From NCBI RefSeq assembly GCF_017426705.2, contig NZ_CP147251.1, forward strand, positions 2,888,501-2,952,500: a DNA stretch of 64,000 nt, given 5' to 3'. The notes under the pieces are model-generated. The model worked only from the letters and a program-made list of their open reading frames with translations, ran no database searches and had not been told where the DNA came from. The stretch's first letter is position 1; the number at the start of each line of letters is the position of its first letter. Below, piece by piece: positions 37,121 through 47,108 of this stretch. The DNA comes from Enterococcus sp. DIV2402. Its GTDB lineage: Bacteria > Bacillota > Bacilli > Lactobacillales > Enterococcaceae. The position numbers and the translations under genes were made by a program.

Positions 37121-37208
37121 GGATTTTGATGCACTTTTTTCATTTTTTTCATAGAGACTTTCTTTTTTATTTTTCGAAGCATATACTAAATACAAAAAGA
37201 GGTGCTAC

Positions 37209-38054
37209 ATGAAACGATTATTTTTAATGGTAAGTTTATTTTTGTTATCTGCTTGTAGCCAAAAAATGCCCTCCGCTACAGTATCTTCTATTGAAGAAAC
37301 ACAAACAACCTCCAGTGTTGAAACAAAAACCGCAACCCCTACCCTATTTATTCATGGTTACGCGGGGGGACCTTCTTCATTTGGACACTTAATCCAACGT
37401 ATGGAAGACAATCAAATCGCTAAAAAAGAAATGATTTTAACCATTACCAGTGAAGGAAAGGTTGAAGTTGAGGGAGAATTATCAGGAAAAGAAACAAATC
37501 CGATGATTCAAGTCTTATTCGAAGATAATGAAAGCCATGAATGGAACCAAGCGGAATGGATTCGAACAGCCTTAGCCTATTTAAAAGAAACTTATGCTAT
37601 TGAGCATGTTAATTTAGTTGGCCATTCAATGGGTGGTGTTAGTAGTCTACGTTATTTAGGAACTTATGGCAGTGATATGTCCGTGCCTCAGGTGGAAAAA
37701 TTTTCGGCGATTGGTGCGCCATTTAATGATTTTATCGATACTAGCAGTATTCAGACAATCGATGATTTATTGGAAAATGGACCTACGGAATTTTCCACAC
37801 GTTATCAAGATTATCAAGCGATGATGGCAACGATGCCTCAATTTTCTACCCAACTCATTGGTGGTCAACTTAGCGAGACTGATTTTAGTGATGGAACCGT
37901 TCCTTTAACTAGTGCATTAGCGGTTTATTCGTTATTGAAAGAACAGCAAATGTCTGTTGATTACACCATCATTACAACAAATGCGCAACACAGTCAATTG
38001 CATGAAAATACCGAAGTCGATCAATTGTTGCAACAATTTCTATGGAATGATTAA
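37209..38054 (+). CDS. Alpha/beta-hydrolase lipoprotein (DUF915 type)
   Basis: 281 residues. Lipoprotein signal peptide with lipobox LLSAC (C16), then an alpha/beta hydrolase: oxyanion region FIHGYAGGPSSFG, nucleophile elbow GHSMGG, acid in FSDGTVPL and a late histidine in NAQHSQLHEN. A membrane-anchored extracellular esterase or lipase-like enzyme is expected; the substrate is unknown. Start: GAGGTG upstream of ATG. Confidence 0.87.
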   Translation: MKRLFLMVSLFLLSACSQKMPSATVSSIEETQTTSSVETKTATPTLFIHGYAGGPSSFGHLIQRMEDNQIAKKEMILTITSEGKVEVEGELSGKETNPMIQVLFEDNESHEWNQAEWIRTALAYLKETYAIEHVNLVGHSMGGVSSLRYLGTYGSDMSVPQVEKFSAIGAPFNDFIDTSSIQTIDDLLENGPTEFSTRYQDYQAMMATMPQFSTQLIGGQLSETDFSDGTVPLTSALAVYSLLKEQQMSVDYTIITTNAQHSQLHENTEVDQLLQQFLWND

Positions 38055-38071
38055 TAATTAGGAGGGAAAAA

Positions 38072-38962
38072 ATGTCTGTCATTGTTTTAGGTAGTTTAAA
38101 TATGGATATTGTCATGAAAACCAATCAGTTACCTGTGATTGGCGAAACCTTATTAGGAGAGCATGTTGACTATTTTATTGGTGGAAAAGGTGCCAATCAA
38201 GCTGTTGCGGCAGCACGCACGAATACTGCGACAACTTTAACTGGGCAAGTCGGCACAGATGCTTTCGGTGAAAAAATTTTAACAGCATTAAAACGAGAAA
38301 ATCTACATTTACAAGTGACTCAAACAGCGATCCCCACAGGAATTGCAGCGATTTTCAAATTACCAAACGATAATGCGATCGTGGTTCTGCCAGGAGCAAA
38401 TGCTGATTTTACAATTGATGTGAAAGCGACAAATGCTTGGGATGATGCATCTATTTTTCTGACACAATTAGAAATTTCTTTAGCCACGGTTCAAGAAGGC
38501 CTGCAATTAGCTAAAGCAAAAGGCTTAACTACGATTGTTAATCCTGCGCCTTTTCATTCGGCTATTGTCGAGATGTTGCCTCTAATTGATATCATTACAC
38601 CCAATGAAACCGAATTCGCCCAATTAATCGGGCAAGAATTAACTTCTGACAAAGAGTTAGAAGCAGCGATGTTAACGTGGAGTGCTCAACATGCCACACG
38701 TTTAATTGTTACACGTGGCAGTCAGGGAACGTCATTTATAGCCAACAATGCTATCCAAACAGTGCCCGCATTATCAGTTGCAGTCGTCGATACAACGGGA
38801 GCGGGTGATACCTTTAATGGTTTATTCGCAGCTGAATTAGCAGCAGGAAGCAATTTCGCTCAAGCTGTTCGCTTTGCTACCATTGGTGCCTCTTTATCTG
38901 TACAAAAATTAGGCGCTCAAAGTGGTATGCCGTCTCGAGAAACAATTCTTCAACATATGTAA
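38072..38962 (+). CDS. rbsK: Ribokinase (PfkB family)
   Basis: 296 residues. VGGKGANQAVAAAR-type N-terminal signature (GGKGANQAVAAAR) and the C-terminal DTTGAGDTFNG with the catalytic aspartate. Phosphorylates ribose or a related sugar or nucleoside. No ribose transporter or rbsD is adjacent, so the exact substrate is not certain. Starts 17 bases after the lipoprotein gene; own terminator. Confidence 0.87.
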   Translation: MSVIVLGSLNMDIVMKTNQLPVIGETLLGEHVDYFIGGKGANQAVAAARTNTATTLTGQVGTDAFGEKILTALKRENLHLQVTQTAIPTGIAAIFKLPNDNAIVVLPGANADFTIDVKATNAWDDASIFLTQLEISLATVQEGLQLAKAKGLTTIVNPAPFHSAIVEMLPLIDIITPNETEFAQLIGQELTSDKELEAAMLTWSAQHATRLIVTRGSQGTSFIANNAIQTVPALSVAVVDTTGAGDTFNGLFAAELAAGSNFAQAVRFATIGASLSVQKLGAQSGMPSRETILQHM

Positions 38963-38965
38963 CAT

Positions 38966-39003
38966 AAAAAGGCAAGTTTCTCATTGGAGAAACTTGCCTT
39001 TTG
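38966..39003 (+). terminator. rbsK terminator
   Basis: AAAAGGCAAGTTTCTC pairs with GAGAAACTTGCCTTTT around ATTG. Confidence 0.93.
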
Positions 39004-39150
39004 TGTTTGTTTACGCACGAATTATCTCTTCTGGTTTTTTTGAAGAAATAAAAATCATTTAATTTTGAGTTTTCATTGTAGCACAGTCCCACTATAAAAG
39101 AAATATTTTTCAAAATAGTAGCAAAATAGTTTCATGAAAACGAAATTTTT

Positions 39151-40023
39151 TTACGATTGTTTTGCTAGAATTTTTTCTGTTAAGCGTTTAGCAGTTGGTG
39201 TAACAGCTAAACCGCCTTCTGCTGTTTCACGAAAAGTAGCTGGCATTTGGCGTCCTACTTGATACATCGCTTCAACAACTTCATCTGGTGGAATCACACT
39301 TTCAATCCCTGCTAACGCCATATCTGCTGAAATGAACGCTTGCGAAGACCCTAGCGCATTTCTTTTCACACAGGGTACTTCTACTAAACCTGCTACTGGA
39401 TCACAAATGAGCCCCATCATATTCTTTAGCGTAATCGCAACAGCCTGTGCGGATTGATGAGCGTTTCCACCTTTTGCTGCCACTAAAGCAGCTGATGCCA
39501 TAGCACTGGCTGAACCTACTTCTGCTTGACAGCCACCTTCTGCACCCGATATTGACGCATTATTCGCCATCACTAACCCAAATGCACCGGCAGTAAATAA
39601 GAAATCTAATTGTTGTTGACGAGACATCATTAATTTTTCACGACACGCCATCAACACTCCTGGCACAACACCGGCGCTTCCAGCAGTTGGCGTTGCACAA
39701 ATCAACCCCATTTTAGCATTGACTTCATTGACGGCAATGGCATTCCGAACTGCCATTAAAATAGTTTCACCGCTTAAAAAGTCCCCTGCTTCAATATAAG
39801 CATTCATTTTAGGAGAATCGCCACCAGTTAGTCCCGTAACAGAAGTAACACCAGCTACCCCCTCTTCCACAGAACGCTCCATCACTTGTAAATTGCGTTC
39901 CATTAATTCGATGATTTGTTCACGTGTCCGTCCAGACATTTCAATTTCTGTCACAATCATTAACTCTGCAACAGACGGATACTCATAACTTTGTTGCACT
40001 AATTCTTCAATTGAAAAAAACAT
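39151..40023 (-). CDS. sdaAA: L-serine dehydratase, alpha subunit (4Fe-4S)
   Basis: 290 residues; catalytic subunit of the two-subunit iron-sulfur enzyme that deaminates L-serine to pyruvate. Cluster and active-site features: ICATPTAGSAGVVPG, GGCQAEVGSASAMAS and CDPVAGLVEVPCVKRN. AAAGGAG upstream. It follows sdaAB by 12 bases. Confidence 0.95.
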   Translation of the reverse strand: MFFSIEELVQQSYEYPSVAELMIVTEIEMSGRTREQIIELMERNLQVMERSVEEGVAGVTSVTGLTGGDSPKMNAYIEAGDFLSGETILMAVRNAIAVNEVNAKMGLICATPTAGSAGVVPGVLMACREKLMMSRQQQLDFLFTAGAFGLVMANNASISGAEGGCQAEVGSASAMASAALVAAKGGNAHQSAQAVAITLKNMMGLICDPVAGLVEVPCVKRNALGSSQAFISADMALAGIESVIPPDEVVEAMYQVGRQMPATFRETAEGGLAVTPTAKRLTEKILAKQS

Positions 40024-40035
40024 GGTTTTGCTCCT

Positions 40036-40701
40036 TTATCCAAAATATGAGGCATTATAAATAGAATCCAAGGCACGAATCTGTTCTAAAATTGCTTCAT
40101 TACGTTCATCTACTTCAATAATCATAATCGCTTTTTCACCTTTTGACTCACGTGTAACTGTCATGGTTCCGATATTAACCCCCGCACTTGATAACAACTG
40201 ACTAACTTTAGCAATCATCCCTGGCACATCTTGATGCACAATGATAAAAGTCGGTACACCTAAAGAAAGAGATAGCTTAAAGCCATTTAATTCAGAAATT
40301 TGGATATTGCCACCACCAATTGATTTTCCAGTAACGGTTAATTTGCGATCACCTTTCGTAATTTTCATTTGGACCATATTCGGATGCTCTGCTTTTTCTT
40401 GTTTTGGTACAAATAATACTTCCATGCCATTCTCATGGGCAATTTTTAATGAATCAGCTAATTGGGGATCATCGGGTTCCATACCCAATAACCCACCCAC
40501 TAACGCAATATCTGTTCCATGTCCACGATACGTTTTTGCAAATGATTCATATAAATAAATATCTACGGTATCTGGTTGTTCACCAAAAATTTTACGGACA
40601 ACCTTGCCAATTCGTGCCGCACCTGCTGTATGCGAGCTACTCGGGCCAACCATGATGGGCCCAATAATATCAAAGACACTGCGATATTTTAATTGTTCCA
40701 T
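40036..40701 (-). CDS. sdaAB: L-serine dehydratase, beta subunit
   Basis: 221 residues: N-terminal domain with IGPIMVGPSSSHTAGAARIG, and a C-terminal ACT domain (TFIIVHQDVPGMIAKVSQLL) for regulation. GAGGTGG before the ATG. Forms the enzyme with the next gene. Confidence 0.95.
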   Translation of the reverse strand: MEQLKYRSVFDIIGPIMVGPSSSHTAGAARIGKVVRKIFGEQPDTVDIYLYESFAKTYRGHGTDIALVGGLLGMEPDDPQLADSLKIAHENGMEVLFVPKQEKAEHPNMVQMKITKGDRKLTVTGKSIGGGNIQISELNGFKLSLSLGVPTFIIVHQDVPGMIAKVSQLLSSAGVNIGTMTVTRESKGEKAIMIIEVDERNEAILEQIRALDSIYNASYFG

Positions 40702-40745
40702 GTTTCCACCTCATCTATTTCATTGAAATTAAGCCGCAAATTCGA

Positions 40746-42179
40746 TTAACGAGGCATAACATCTGCTGGAATAGCAGATTGATACCCTTTGTTGCCGACT
40801 GTTTGTTTGTGCTCTTTTTTTGCTTGTTCAATTAATTCTGGTTTTGTTAATAAATCATACGCTGTGGTTGCAATAACTTTACCCGCTGCAAGCAATCCTT
40901 TATGTGCAACAGATGATTTCCCATTAGCCACCCATTGCCAACAATGTGGTGGTGTTCCCTGAGGTTCACAGCCAATAAATACTTGTGCTGTGGGACACAC
41001 CCAGCTGACATCTCCTACATCAGTTGAACCCGATGTTGCTTCTGAAAAAGCTAATGGCTGAATCTGTTCGCTCACAGGTAATGAACCTAAATATTCCGCT
41101 TCCTCTTCAGATAACTTTGGATCAATCGTTTTTGCTCGTGCAATTAATGCTGCTTTAGCAGGTTCTGTTAAGGTGTCGTAATACCGTTTCGCGTATGCTT
41201 GATCTTCTTTCGTTAAATCAAGCGAACCATATTGCTCCAAATTTTCTTGCATAACAGTTGTCACTGCTTGATTAGGCAAATAGTTATAACAAGCTGAATC
41301 AAAAACCATTTCTAATTCTGTTTCAGTCATTAAGGCTGCTCCTTGCGCAATTTTATTGACGCGTTGATAAATTTCATGTGCTTGTTCAATTTTTGGGGCC
41401 CGAATAAAATAATACAAACTAGCTGACGGCTGTACAACGTTCGCTGATTCGCCTCCCGCATCCATAAAGGCATAATGAACACGTCCTTCATCAATGATAT
41501 GCTCACGTAAAAATTGGATGCCGATATTCATCAACTCAGCCGCATCTAATGCACTACGGCCATGTTCAGGAGCGGCGGCGGCATGGGCAGAAATCCCTTT
41601 AAAATTATAATATATTTGATAGACAGCTAAACTACTGATCGCCCATGCTCCACTAATATCCATTGGGTGCCAAGATAACGCCACATCGACTTCATCAAAC
41701 AAGCCATCTCTTGCCATAAAGGCTTTTCCATATCCACTTTCTTCTGCAGGGCAACCAAATAATTTAATGGTACCTGACAATTGATTTTCTTCCATATAAT
41801 CTTTAATACCTACTGCACCCGCTAATGCACCTGTACCTAATAAATTATGACCACAACCATGGCCATTGCCACCTTGCACTTCGGGTTTTGGCTCAGCTAA
41901 ATCAGCGACTTGACTCAAATTACCTAATGCATCGTATTCTGCTAAAATGCCAATCACCGGTTTACCTGAACCATACGTTGCCACAAAGCAATGTTCCATA
42001 TTGGCTAATCCTTTTTCAATTGAAAAGCCTTCTTCTGCCAACACTTCATAAAATGGCTGTACAGATTTTTCTACAGCGAATCGTGTTTCTGGCGTTCCCC
42101 AGATTGTATCTGCTGCATTTGTAAATAGTTGTTTTTTTTCTTCAATTAATTCACTAATTCGTTCTTTTGCTTCGACCAT
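40746..42179 (-). CDS. M20 amidohydrolase (AbgB-like)
   Basis: 477 residues from the ATG at 42179, which follows GGAG and overlaps the transporter stop as TAATG. Metal-binding motifs of the M20D group: GHGCGHNLLG, CPAEESGYG and SWHPMD. Closest to p-aminobenzoyl-glutamate hydrolase subunit B, which cleaves aromatic N-acyl glutamates; here there is no AbgA partner, and the coupled MFS gene suggests uptake of the substrate. Actual substrate unknown. Confidence 0.87.
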   Translation of the reverse strand: MVEAKERISELIEEKKQLFTNAADTIWGTPETRFAVEKSVQPFYEVLAEEGFSIEKGLANMEHCFVATYGSGKPVIGILAEYDALGNLSQVADLAEPKPEVQGGNGHGCGHNLLGTGALAGAVGIKDYMEENQLSGTIKLFGCPAEESGYGKAFMARDGLFDEVDVALSWHPMDISGAWAISSLAVYQIYYNFKGISAHAAAAPEHGRSALDAAELMNIGIQFLREHIIDEGRVHYAFMDAGGESANVVQPSASLYYFIRAPKIEQAHEIYQRVNKIAQGAALMTETELEMVFDSACYNYLPNQAVTTVMQENLEQYGSLDLTKEDQAYAKRYYDTLTEPAKAALIARAKTIDPKLSEEEAEYLGSLPVSEQIQPLAFSEATSGSTDVGDVSWVCPTAQVFIGCEPQGTPPHCWQWVANGKSSVAHKGLLAAGKVIATTAYDLLTKPELIEQAKKEHKQTVGNKGYQSAIPADVMPR

Positions 42180-43387
42180 TATTCTGCTCCTTTTTTCAAT
42201 CCAAAGACAACTGTTAATCCACATAATACACTTGCTAACGCCATAAAGCCAAATGACATGGTAAATGAACCACCACCTATTTTAATCAGCTGACCTAATA
42301 TTAAGGGTGCTAAGAAACCACCTAATGTTCCACCAGTATTAATAATGCCAATTGAAGAACCGATAATAGACGCATCCATCAGCTTATGTGGTAGGGTAAA
42401 AATTGCTGTAAACGCACTAACAGAAATCATACTGACTAAAATTAACGCCACCATCGATAAAATCAAATTTGTTGATAAAACAAATCCTATTACTAAACCA
42501 GCTGATAAAAGAGTAGCACTTAATATAAAGATTCGCTCTTTGCCTAAAAATAATTTGGATAGCAAGACACCTGCAAACATCGTAGCAATTGTTTGAAAAA
42601 TCGCATTAAATACTAATAAATAGCCAATTTATGTAATCGATAGTCCAAATTTTTGTGCTAAAATAGTTGGCAACCATGACATATTTCCGTAAAGCAAAAA
42701 GTTTAATAATAACATCGCTACAAATAATACAATTACGTTTCGATCTGAAATAACTTGAGAAAAAGGAATTTTTTTACTACTTACTGTGACATCACTCGTT
42801 GCATCTTTTGGTACAAAAATACCTACTAAAATCATAGACACGAGAAATAGTCCCCCTAAACCGAGATAGCCGTAACGCCAATTAGCATTAATCAAATTGG
42901 TTCCTAATGTAAAAGCTAAAATTCCTCCAATACCAGAAGTTGATAAAATAATCGATTGAATAAATGTTCTTTTATCTGGTTGAAAATTACTTGCTACAGC
43001 TTTCGTCACACTGGGTGGATAACCACCATGACCAATTCCTGCAAAAAAGCGAATTGCTACAAATAACATTAAGCTACTCACCGCACCAAAAGCAAATGAA
43101 AATAAAGAAATAACACCTAAAGAAAGCATCAATACTTTTTTTGCCCCGATTTTGTCTGCTAACCACCCTCCAGGAATTTGCATCAACGAATAACCTAAAA
43201 AGAAAAAGGACATGATTAAACCTGTTTGACCAGCATCTAAATTGAAGTCTTGAGCCATGGGGATAACGGCTGTAGAAATCATACTTTTATCCATATAAAC
43301 CATTGAATAACCTGCCATTAATGCCAATACGATTCCTAAACTACTTTTTTTCTCCACGGTTTGATTCATCGTTTTTTCTACTTCCAT
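42179..43387 (-). pseudogene. MFS transporter interrupted by one in-frame TAA
   Basis: From ATG 43387 (GGAGG upstream) the frame reads 252 residues of a major facilitator, stops at TAA (42631-42629, codon 253), and then continues in the same frame for 149 more residues to a TAA that overlaps the amidohydrolase start. The first part has the MFS loop GGWLADKIGAKK and six-plus helices; the second has the remaining C-terminal helices and starts IGYLLVFNAIFQ. There is no frameshift. A single base change (for example from CAA, GAA or AAA) explains it. The family is the anion:cation/glucarate-like ACS type. Either a recent nonsense mutation, a sequencing error, or readthrough. Confidence 0.9.
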
Positions 43388-43513
43388 CGTTTCACTTCCT
43401 CCGTTTCTATTCTGATACTTCATTTTACAGAAAACGTATCCAACGATATAAGTTCTTTTTTATTATTTTAAGCCTTTTTTTATACGTTAATTTATTCACA
43501 ATAAAACATATCA

Positions 43514-43555
43514 TAAAAAAAGCCGTCACTTTTCAATCGAAAGTGAACGACTTAA
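43514..43555 (-). terminator. AraC gene terminator
   Basis: On the minus strand AGTCGTTCACTTT pairs with AAAAGTGACGGCT, followed by seven T. The regulator's stop is in the loop. It separates the regulator from the transporter gene. Confidence 0.85.
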
Positions 43556-45800
43556 AGCATAATAGGCGACACGCATTAAACGAAAGCGCTTCTTTGATGG
43601 CAGATTCTTCCGTCATTTCTTTAATTTCTGCTTCAAAACGCAGCATAATTTTCTTTTTCAAATACGCAACCATTTCTTCATCCATTTCGGACAGCCCACC
43701 TAAGCGAAGCCAATCATTATAAATTCCCCCATGGTCTTTATCTAACGAATAACTTTTTACTAAATAAGTCATGGGTTTGATCGCTTGCATAGTTAAAACA
43801 AGTTCAATTGCTTGATACTGTAAATAATTCGCATTAATCGACATGGTAGGATTAATATAGGAAGGATTTGTTAATAAAACGCGTAGTTCATCGCCTTTTT
43901 TACAAACAAAAACTTGCTCATTTTGATAGATAATCTCTCCTTGTAGTTTATCTAATAATTGAAGTGCTAGATAGACCGGTCGCTTCAATGAATAGACCAA
44001 ATACAAAGACAAGCTATTGCCTTGTTTCTTAGGATAATAAGATTCACTATTTAACCAAACACTGATACCATCTACTTTATTTGCCAATCCGAACCACTCT
44101 TTCATAAACAGCGCCGCTCGGAAAAAGGTACCTGCAAAAATTTCCCCTTCACCTACTAAGGTATCCCAATCCGTTAAATAAATTTCTCCTGTTAAATGAT
44201 ACGTGGATAATAACTGTTGTAGCAGCTGCAAATTGTGCTTTTGATAATCTTGAATAGATAATTGCTCTTCATTTCCCACTACTGCAGTTGGATTAGCATG
44301 ATAGCTAAAAAAGGTTATCGAAAAAGCTTCGGAAACGAGATGAGAAAAAAAGTTTGCTGTTGACTGATACCTTTCAGGAAAATATAAATCTCCTACACAC
44401 AGACCGATTTTAGCCTGTGATAGCTGTGCGTTAAGTTCTTGATAAAAACGTTTAAACCAGTAATTCTGATCAGAATTACTCGTAATAGTCCATTCAAAAT
44501 ACCATTTTGAGAGTTCTTTCGTTCCGAATTTTTTCACCAATTGACGGATAAATAAACATTGCTGCTGATACCAGGCTGCCACTTCATCTTCTAATGTAGG
44601 TAGCTCAAAAACAATTATCGGGGTTTTCCCTTGCTTCATAATATATTCAAACAATAGATTATTCTGCTGATAATCTGAAAAAACGGTTAAATATTCGGTC
44701 CCTCTTTGCTCATAACAAAAACCATCGACTCGAATAAAATCAAACATTAGTTCATTTAAAGCTTCTGCTAGATCATTTTGACATTCTGCTCTTAACCAAT
44801 TCGTCGCTTTTCCCATATTTAATATTCGTTTGGGTGAAACGAAAGGATTGGTGGGTTCTGCTAAAGAAAAAGTATGCTGTCGTTCTTTTTTTATTTCGAA
44901 TTCATCACTATCGTTCTCAATCAAATATTTCGCTAACACATCTATGGTCGTTTCTCGATCCAATACACTCCATTGCTCTTTTGCTTTCGGTTGTTCTACC
45001 GCATGTTTTTGCATACGAAACTGTTTAGGAGTCATTCCGTAACGTTCTTTAAATGATTTATGAAATGATTTACTACTTGAAAATCCATTGTTTAGCGCCA
45101 CCTTTAAAACAGATGTCGTACTATAACGCAATTCTTCTGCCGCATGTTCCAAACGAATAGCCTTAACATACTCTCGAAACACGACGCCCGTTTCATCTTT
45201 AAATTTTTTTGATAGATAATTATAAGACAAATACGACTCTTTGGCTAATTGCTCTAATGACAACGGTTGAGTATACTCGCGTTTCACCGTTTCAACGATA
45301 ACCTGAATATCTTCATTGATAATTTCTTTTAACGGTTGATCTCCTTGTTGGAACTGGCTACGTAAATAAGCAAGCAATGTAAAAAATTTCTCACAAATTA
45401 TAAATTCTTGGTTTTCTGTTGGATTAAAATAGGTACTGACTAATGCCATCAATTGGGCCCGTATTTTCGCAAATTGACGATCTTGGTAAACTGGATGTTC
45501 TGAAGCCATCGTATTACAAATAAAAACTGGTACCCACTGTATTCCAAGTTGTCGCTCAATTTCTTTGCGATGAATTTCTAAAACTACGACAAGTGATTCC
45601 TCTTTAAAAGAAATTTCACAGGACTCAAACGCATTGATAATCAGTAAATCTTCTGCTCGCATCGTATAGTCTAATCCATTTTTACGTACGACTATTTCTC
45701 CATGTAAACCTAATAAAAGTTTGATAGTATCTTCTTTTTTCACTACCCAATAATGTCCTTTAACTAACTTTACTGTAAAAGGAAACGTTGCTGTCGACAT
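43533..45800 (-). CDS. AraC-family regulator with degenerate GH39-like domain
   Basis: 755 residues: N-terminal cupin-like region (about 1-100), AraC double helix-turn-helix (about 163-265), then about 490 residues similar to GH39 beta-xylosidases. In GH39 enzymes the acid/base lies in a WNEP motif and the nucleophile in a TEW motif; here the corresponding stretches read FEWTIT (435-440) and LTDWD (542-546), so both catalytic glutamates appear lost and the domain probably senses a carbohydrate. Upstream of, and same strand as, the MFS-amidohydrolase genes, but a terminator intervenes. Alternative: regulator of an unlinked sugar locus. Confidence 0.82.
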   Translation of the reverse strand: MSTATFPFTVKLVKGHYWVVKKEDTIKLLLGLHGEIVVRKNGLDYTMRAEDLLIINAFESCEISFKEESLVVVLEIHRKEIERQLGIQWVPVFICNTMASEHPVYQDRQFAKIRAQLMALVSTYFNPTENQEFIICEKFFTLLAYLRSQFQQGDQPLKEIINEDIQVIVETVKREYTQPLSLEQLAKESYLSYNYLSKKFKDETGVVFREYVKAIRLEHAAEELRYSTTSVLKVALNNGFSSSKSFHKSFKERYGMTPKQFRMQKHAVEQPKAKEQWSVLDRETTIDVLAKYLIENDSDEFEIKKERQHTFSLAEPTNPFVSPKRILNMGKATNWLRAECQNDLAEALNELMFDFIRVDGFCYEQRGTEYLTVFSDYQQNNLLFEYIMKQGKTPIIVFELPTLEDEVAAWYQQQCLFIRQLVKKFGTKELSKWYFEWTITSNSDQNYWFKRFYQELNAQLSQAKIGLCVGDLYFPERYQSTANFFSHLVSEAFSITFFSYHANPTAVVGNEEQLSIQDYQKHNLQLLQQLLSTYHLTGEIYLTDWDTLVGEGEIFAGTFFRAALFMKEWFGLANKVDGISVWLNSESYYPKKQGNSLSLYLVYSLKRPVYLALQLLDKLQGEIIYQNEQVFVCKKGDELRVLLTNPSYINPTMSINANYLQYQAIELVLTMQAIKPMTYLVKSYSLDKDHGGIYNDWLRLGGLSEMDEEMVAYLKKKIMLRFEAEIKEMTEESAIKEALSFNACRLLCFKSFTFD

Positions 45801-45852
45801 TTTCTCACCCTATTCCAAGTCGTTTTCTTTAAGCATAGCGAAATTTAAACAA

Positions 45853-45882
45853 GAAAAAAAGAGCAAATATTACTTTGCTCTT
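45853..45882 (-). terminator. nusG terminator
   Basis: GAGCAAA (45861-45867) pairs with TTTGCTC (45874-45880), T-run on the minus strand. Confidence 0.9.
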
Positions 45883-45887
45883 GAGAA

Positions 45888-46433
45888 TTAATCAATCGTG
45901 TCGACTTGTTCAAAGTCTAATTCTGTACTTGTTTCACGACCAAACATATTGATATTTACTTTTAGTTTTTCTTTTTCAGCATCTACTTCAGTAACATGTC
46001 CTTCTAAACCAGCGAAGGCCCCTTCAATAATTTTGACAGTGTCGCCTACTTGTACTTCTAAATCAACTGAACGTGTACTCATACCTAATGAGCGCAAAAT
46101 TGAATTGATTTCTTCTTGTAATAATGGTGCTGGTTTACTACCTGCGCCATGTGAGCCTACAAATCCTGTTACGCCTGGTGTATTACGAACAACATACCAT
46201 GATTCATCTGTCATCATCATCTCAACTAATACATAACCTGGGAAAGTTTTATGAACGATTTCTTTTTCTTTTCCATTTTTTACTTCTACTTCTGTTTCTT
46301 CTGGAACGACTACACGAAAAATAAAATCACCCATACCCATGCTTTGTGCACGAGATTCAATATTTGCTTTTACTCTGTTTTCATAACCTGAATATGTGTG
46401 CAGTACGTACCAACTTTTTTCAAAAGACTCCAT
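45888..46433 (-). CDS. nusG: Transcription termination/antitermination factor NusG
   Basis: 181 residues: NGN domain with WYVLHTYSGYENRVKANIE and FPGYVLVEM, and a KOW domain (VGDTVKIIEGAFAGLEGHV). Binds RNA polymerase; couples to ribosome or Rho. Follows secE after 197 bases containing a possible promoter and hairpins. Confidence 0.97.
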   Translation of the reverse strand: MESFEKSWYVLHTYSGYENRVKANIESRAQSMGMGDFIFRVVVPEETEVEVKNGKEKEIVHKTFPGYVLVEMMMTDESWYVVRNTPGVTGFVGSHGAGSKPAPLLQEEINSILRSLGMSTRSVDLEVQVGDTVKIIEGAFAGLEGHVTEVDAEKEKLKVNINMFGRETSTELDFEQVDTID

Positions 46434-46542
46434 TATTTTGGCTCCCTATCTTTTTATAAATTGAACCCCTGAAATTATCGGGTGGGATTCAACCCGAATA
46501 GTGTTCGAACAAATCAGTTATTTGTTTTCACGGAAAAATAAA

Positions 46543-46587
46543 AAAACCCCAGATGCTTCCGAAGTTTTCCACTCATCACACAGTATA
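46543..46587 (-). promoter_or_regulatory. nusG leader: extended -10 and terminator-like hairpin
   Basis: Minus strand TGTTATACT (-10 at 46587-46582), then AAAACTTC/GGGGTTTT hairpin (46568-46543) followed by T-rich sequence. Nearer nusG, CGGGT/ACCCG forms another small stem. The T-rich hairpin may end secE transcripts or attenuate nusG. Confidence 0.4.
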
Positions 46588-46629
46588 ACACCCTTAGGCT
46601 AATTTCGCTAGTCTGACATTATCAAACAA

Positions 46630-46800
46630 TTAGTTTAGAATCCAACTAAATACGGATTGGATGCCTGTATCCATAAGATAAAATAAAGCCGCAAAAATCA
46701 ATGACGTTTCAATAACTACGATTACGTCTTTACGTAATTTTTTTCCTGTTGGCCAAGTAACTTTTTTCATTTCGTCTTTGACGCTACGTAAAAAATTCAT
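46630..46800 (-). CDS. secE: Preprotein translocase subunit SecE
   Basis: 56 residues, the short Gram-positive form: amphipathic N-terminal part with EMKKVTWPTGKKL, and one membrane helix (about 27-45). AGGAGG upstream. Located between rpmG and nusG as usual. Confidence 0.95.
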   Translation of the reverse strand: MNFLRSVKDEMKKVTWPTGKKLRKDVIVVIETSLIFAALFYLMDTGIQSVFSWILN

Positions 46801-46810
46801 GATGTTCCTC

Positions 46811-46963
46811 CTATTTCGTTTCTCTATGTAGTGTATATTGATTACAATATTTACAGAATTTATTAATTTCTAAGCGTTCGCCTTTTTTGCCTTCACTGAC
46901 TGATTTTGTGTAGTTACGAGAACCACAAACAGAACATGCTAACGCTGCTTTTTTTCCGGCCAT
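46811..46963 (-). CDS. rpmG: Ribosomal protein L33 (zinc-binding form)
   Basis: 50 residues with C10, C13, C37 and C40 (CSVC, CKYC), i.e. the zinc-binding C+ form. GGAGG precedes the ATG. First gene of rpmG-secE-nusG. Confidence 0.93.
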   Translation of the reverse strand: MAGKKAALACSVCGSRNYTKSVSEGKKGERLEINKFCKYCNQYTLHRETK

Positions 46964-47108
46964 TCCTTTGCCTCCTGCTCATTTTTCAAAATGATTTCAT
47001 ACTTAGTAAAGTTACCATGATTTTTAAATACTGTCAATTCTCCGACTAGTTTTCTGTGGTTTTGTGGTATGATAAGATTGTCAAAAAATCTCAAATGGAG
47101 GAAGAAAA

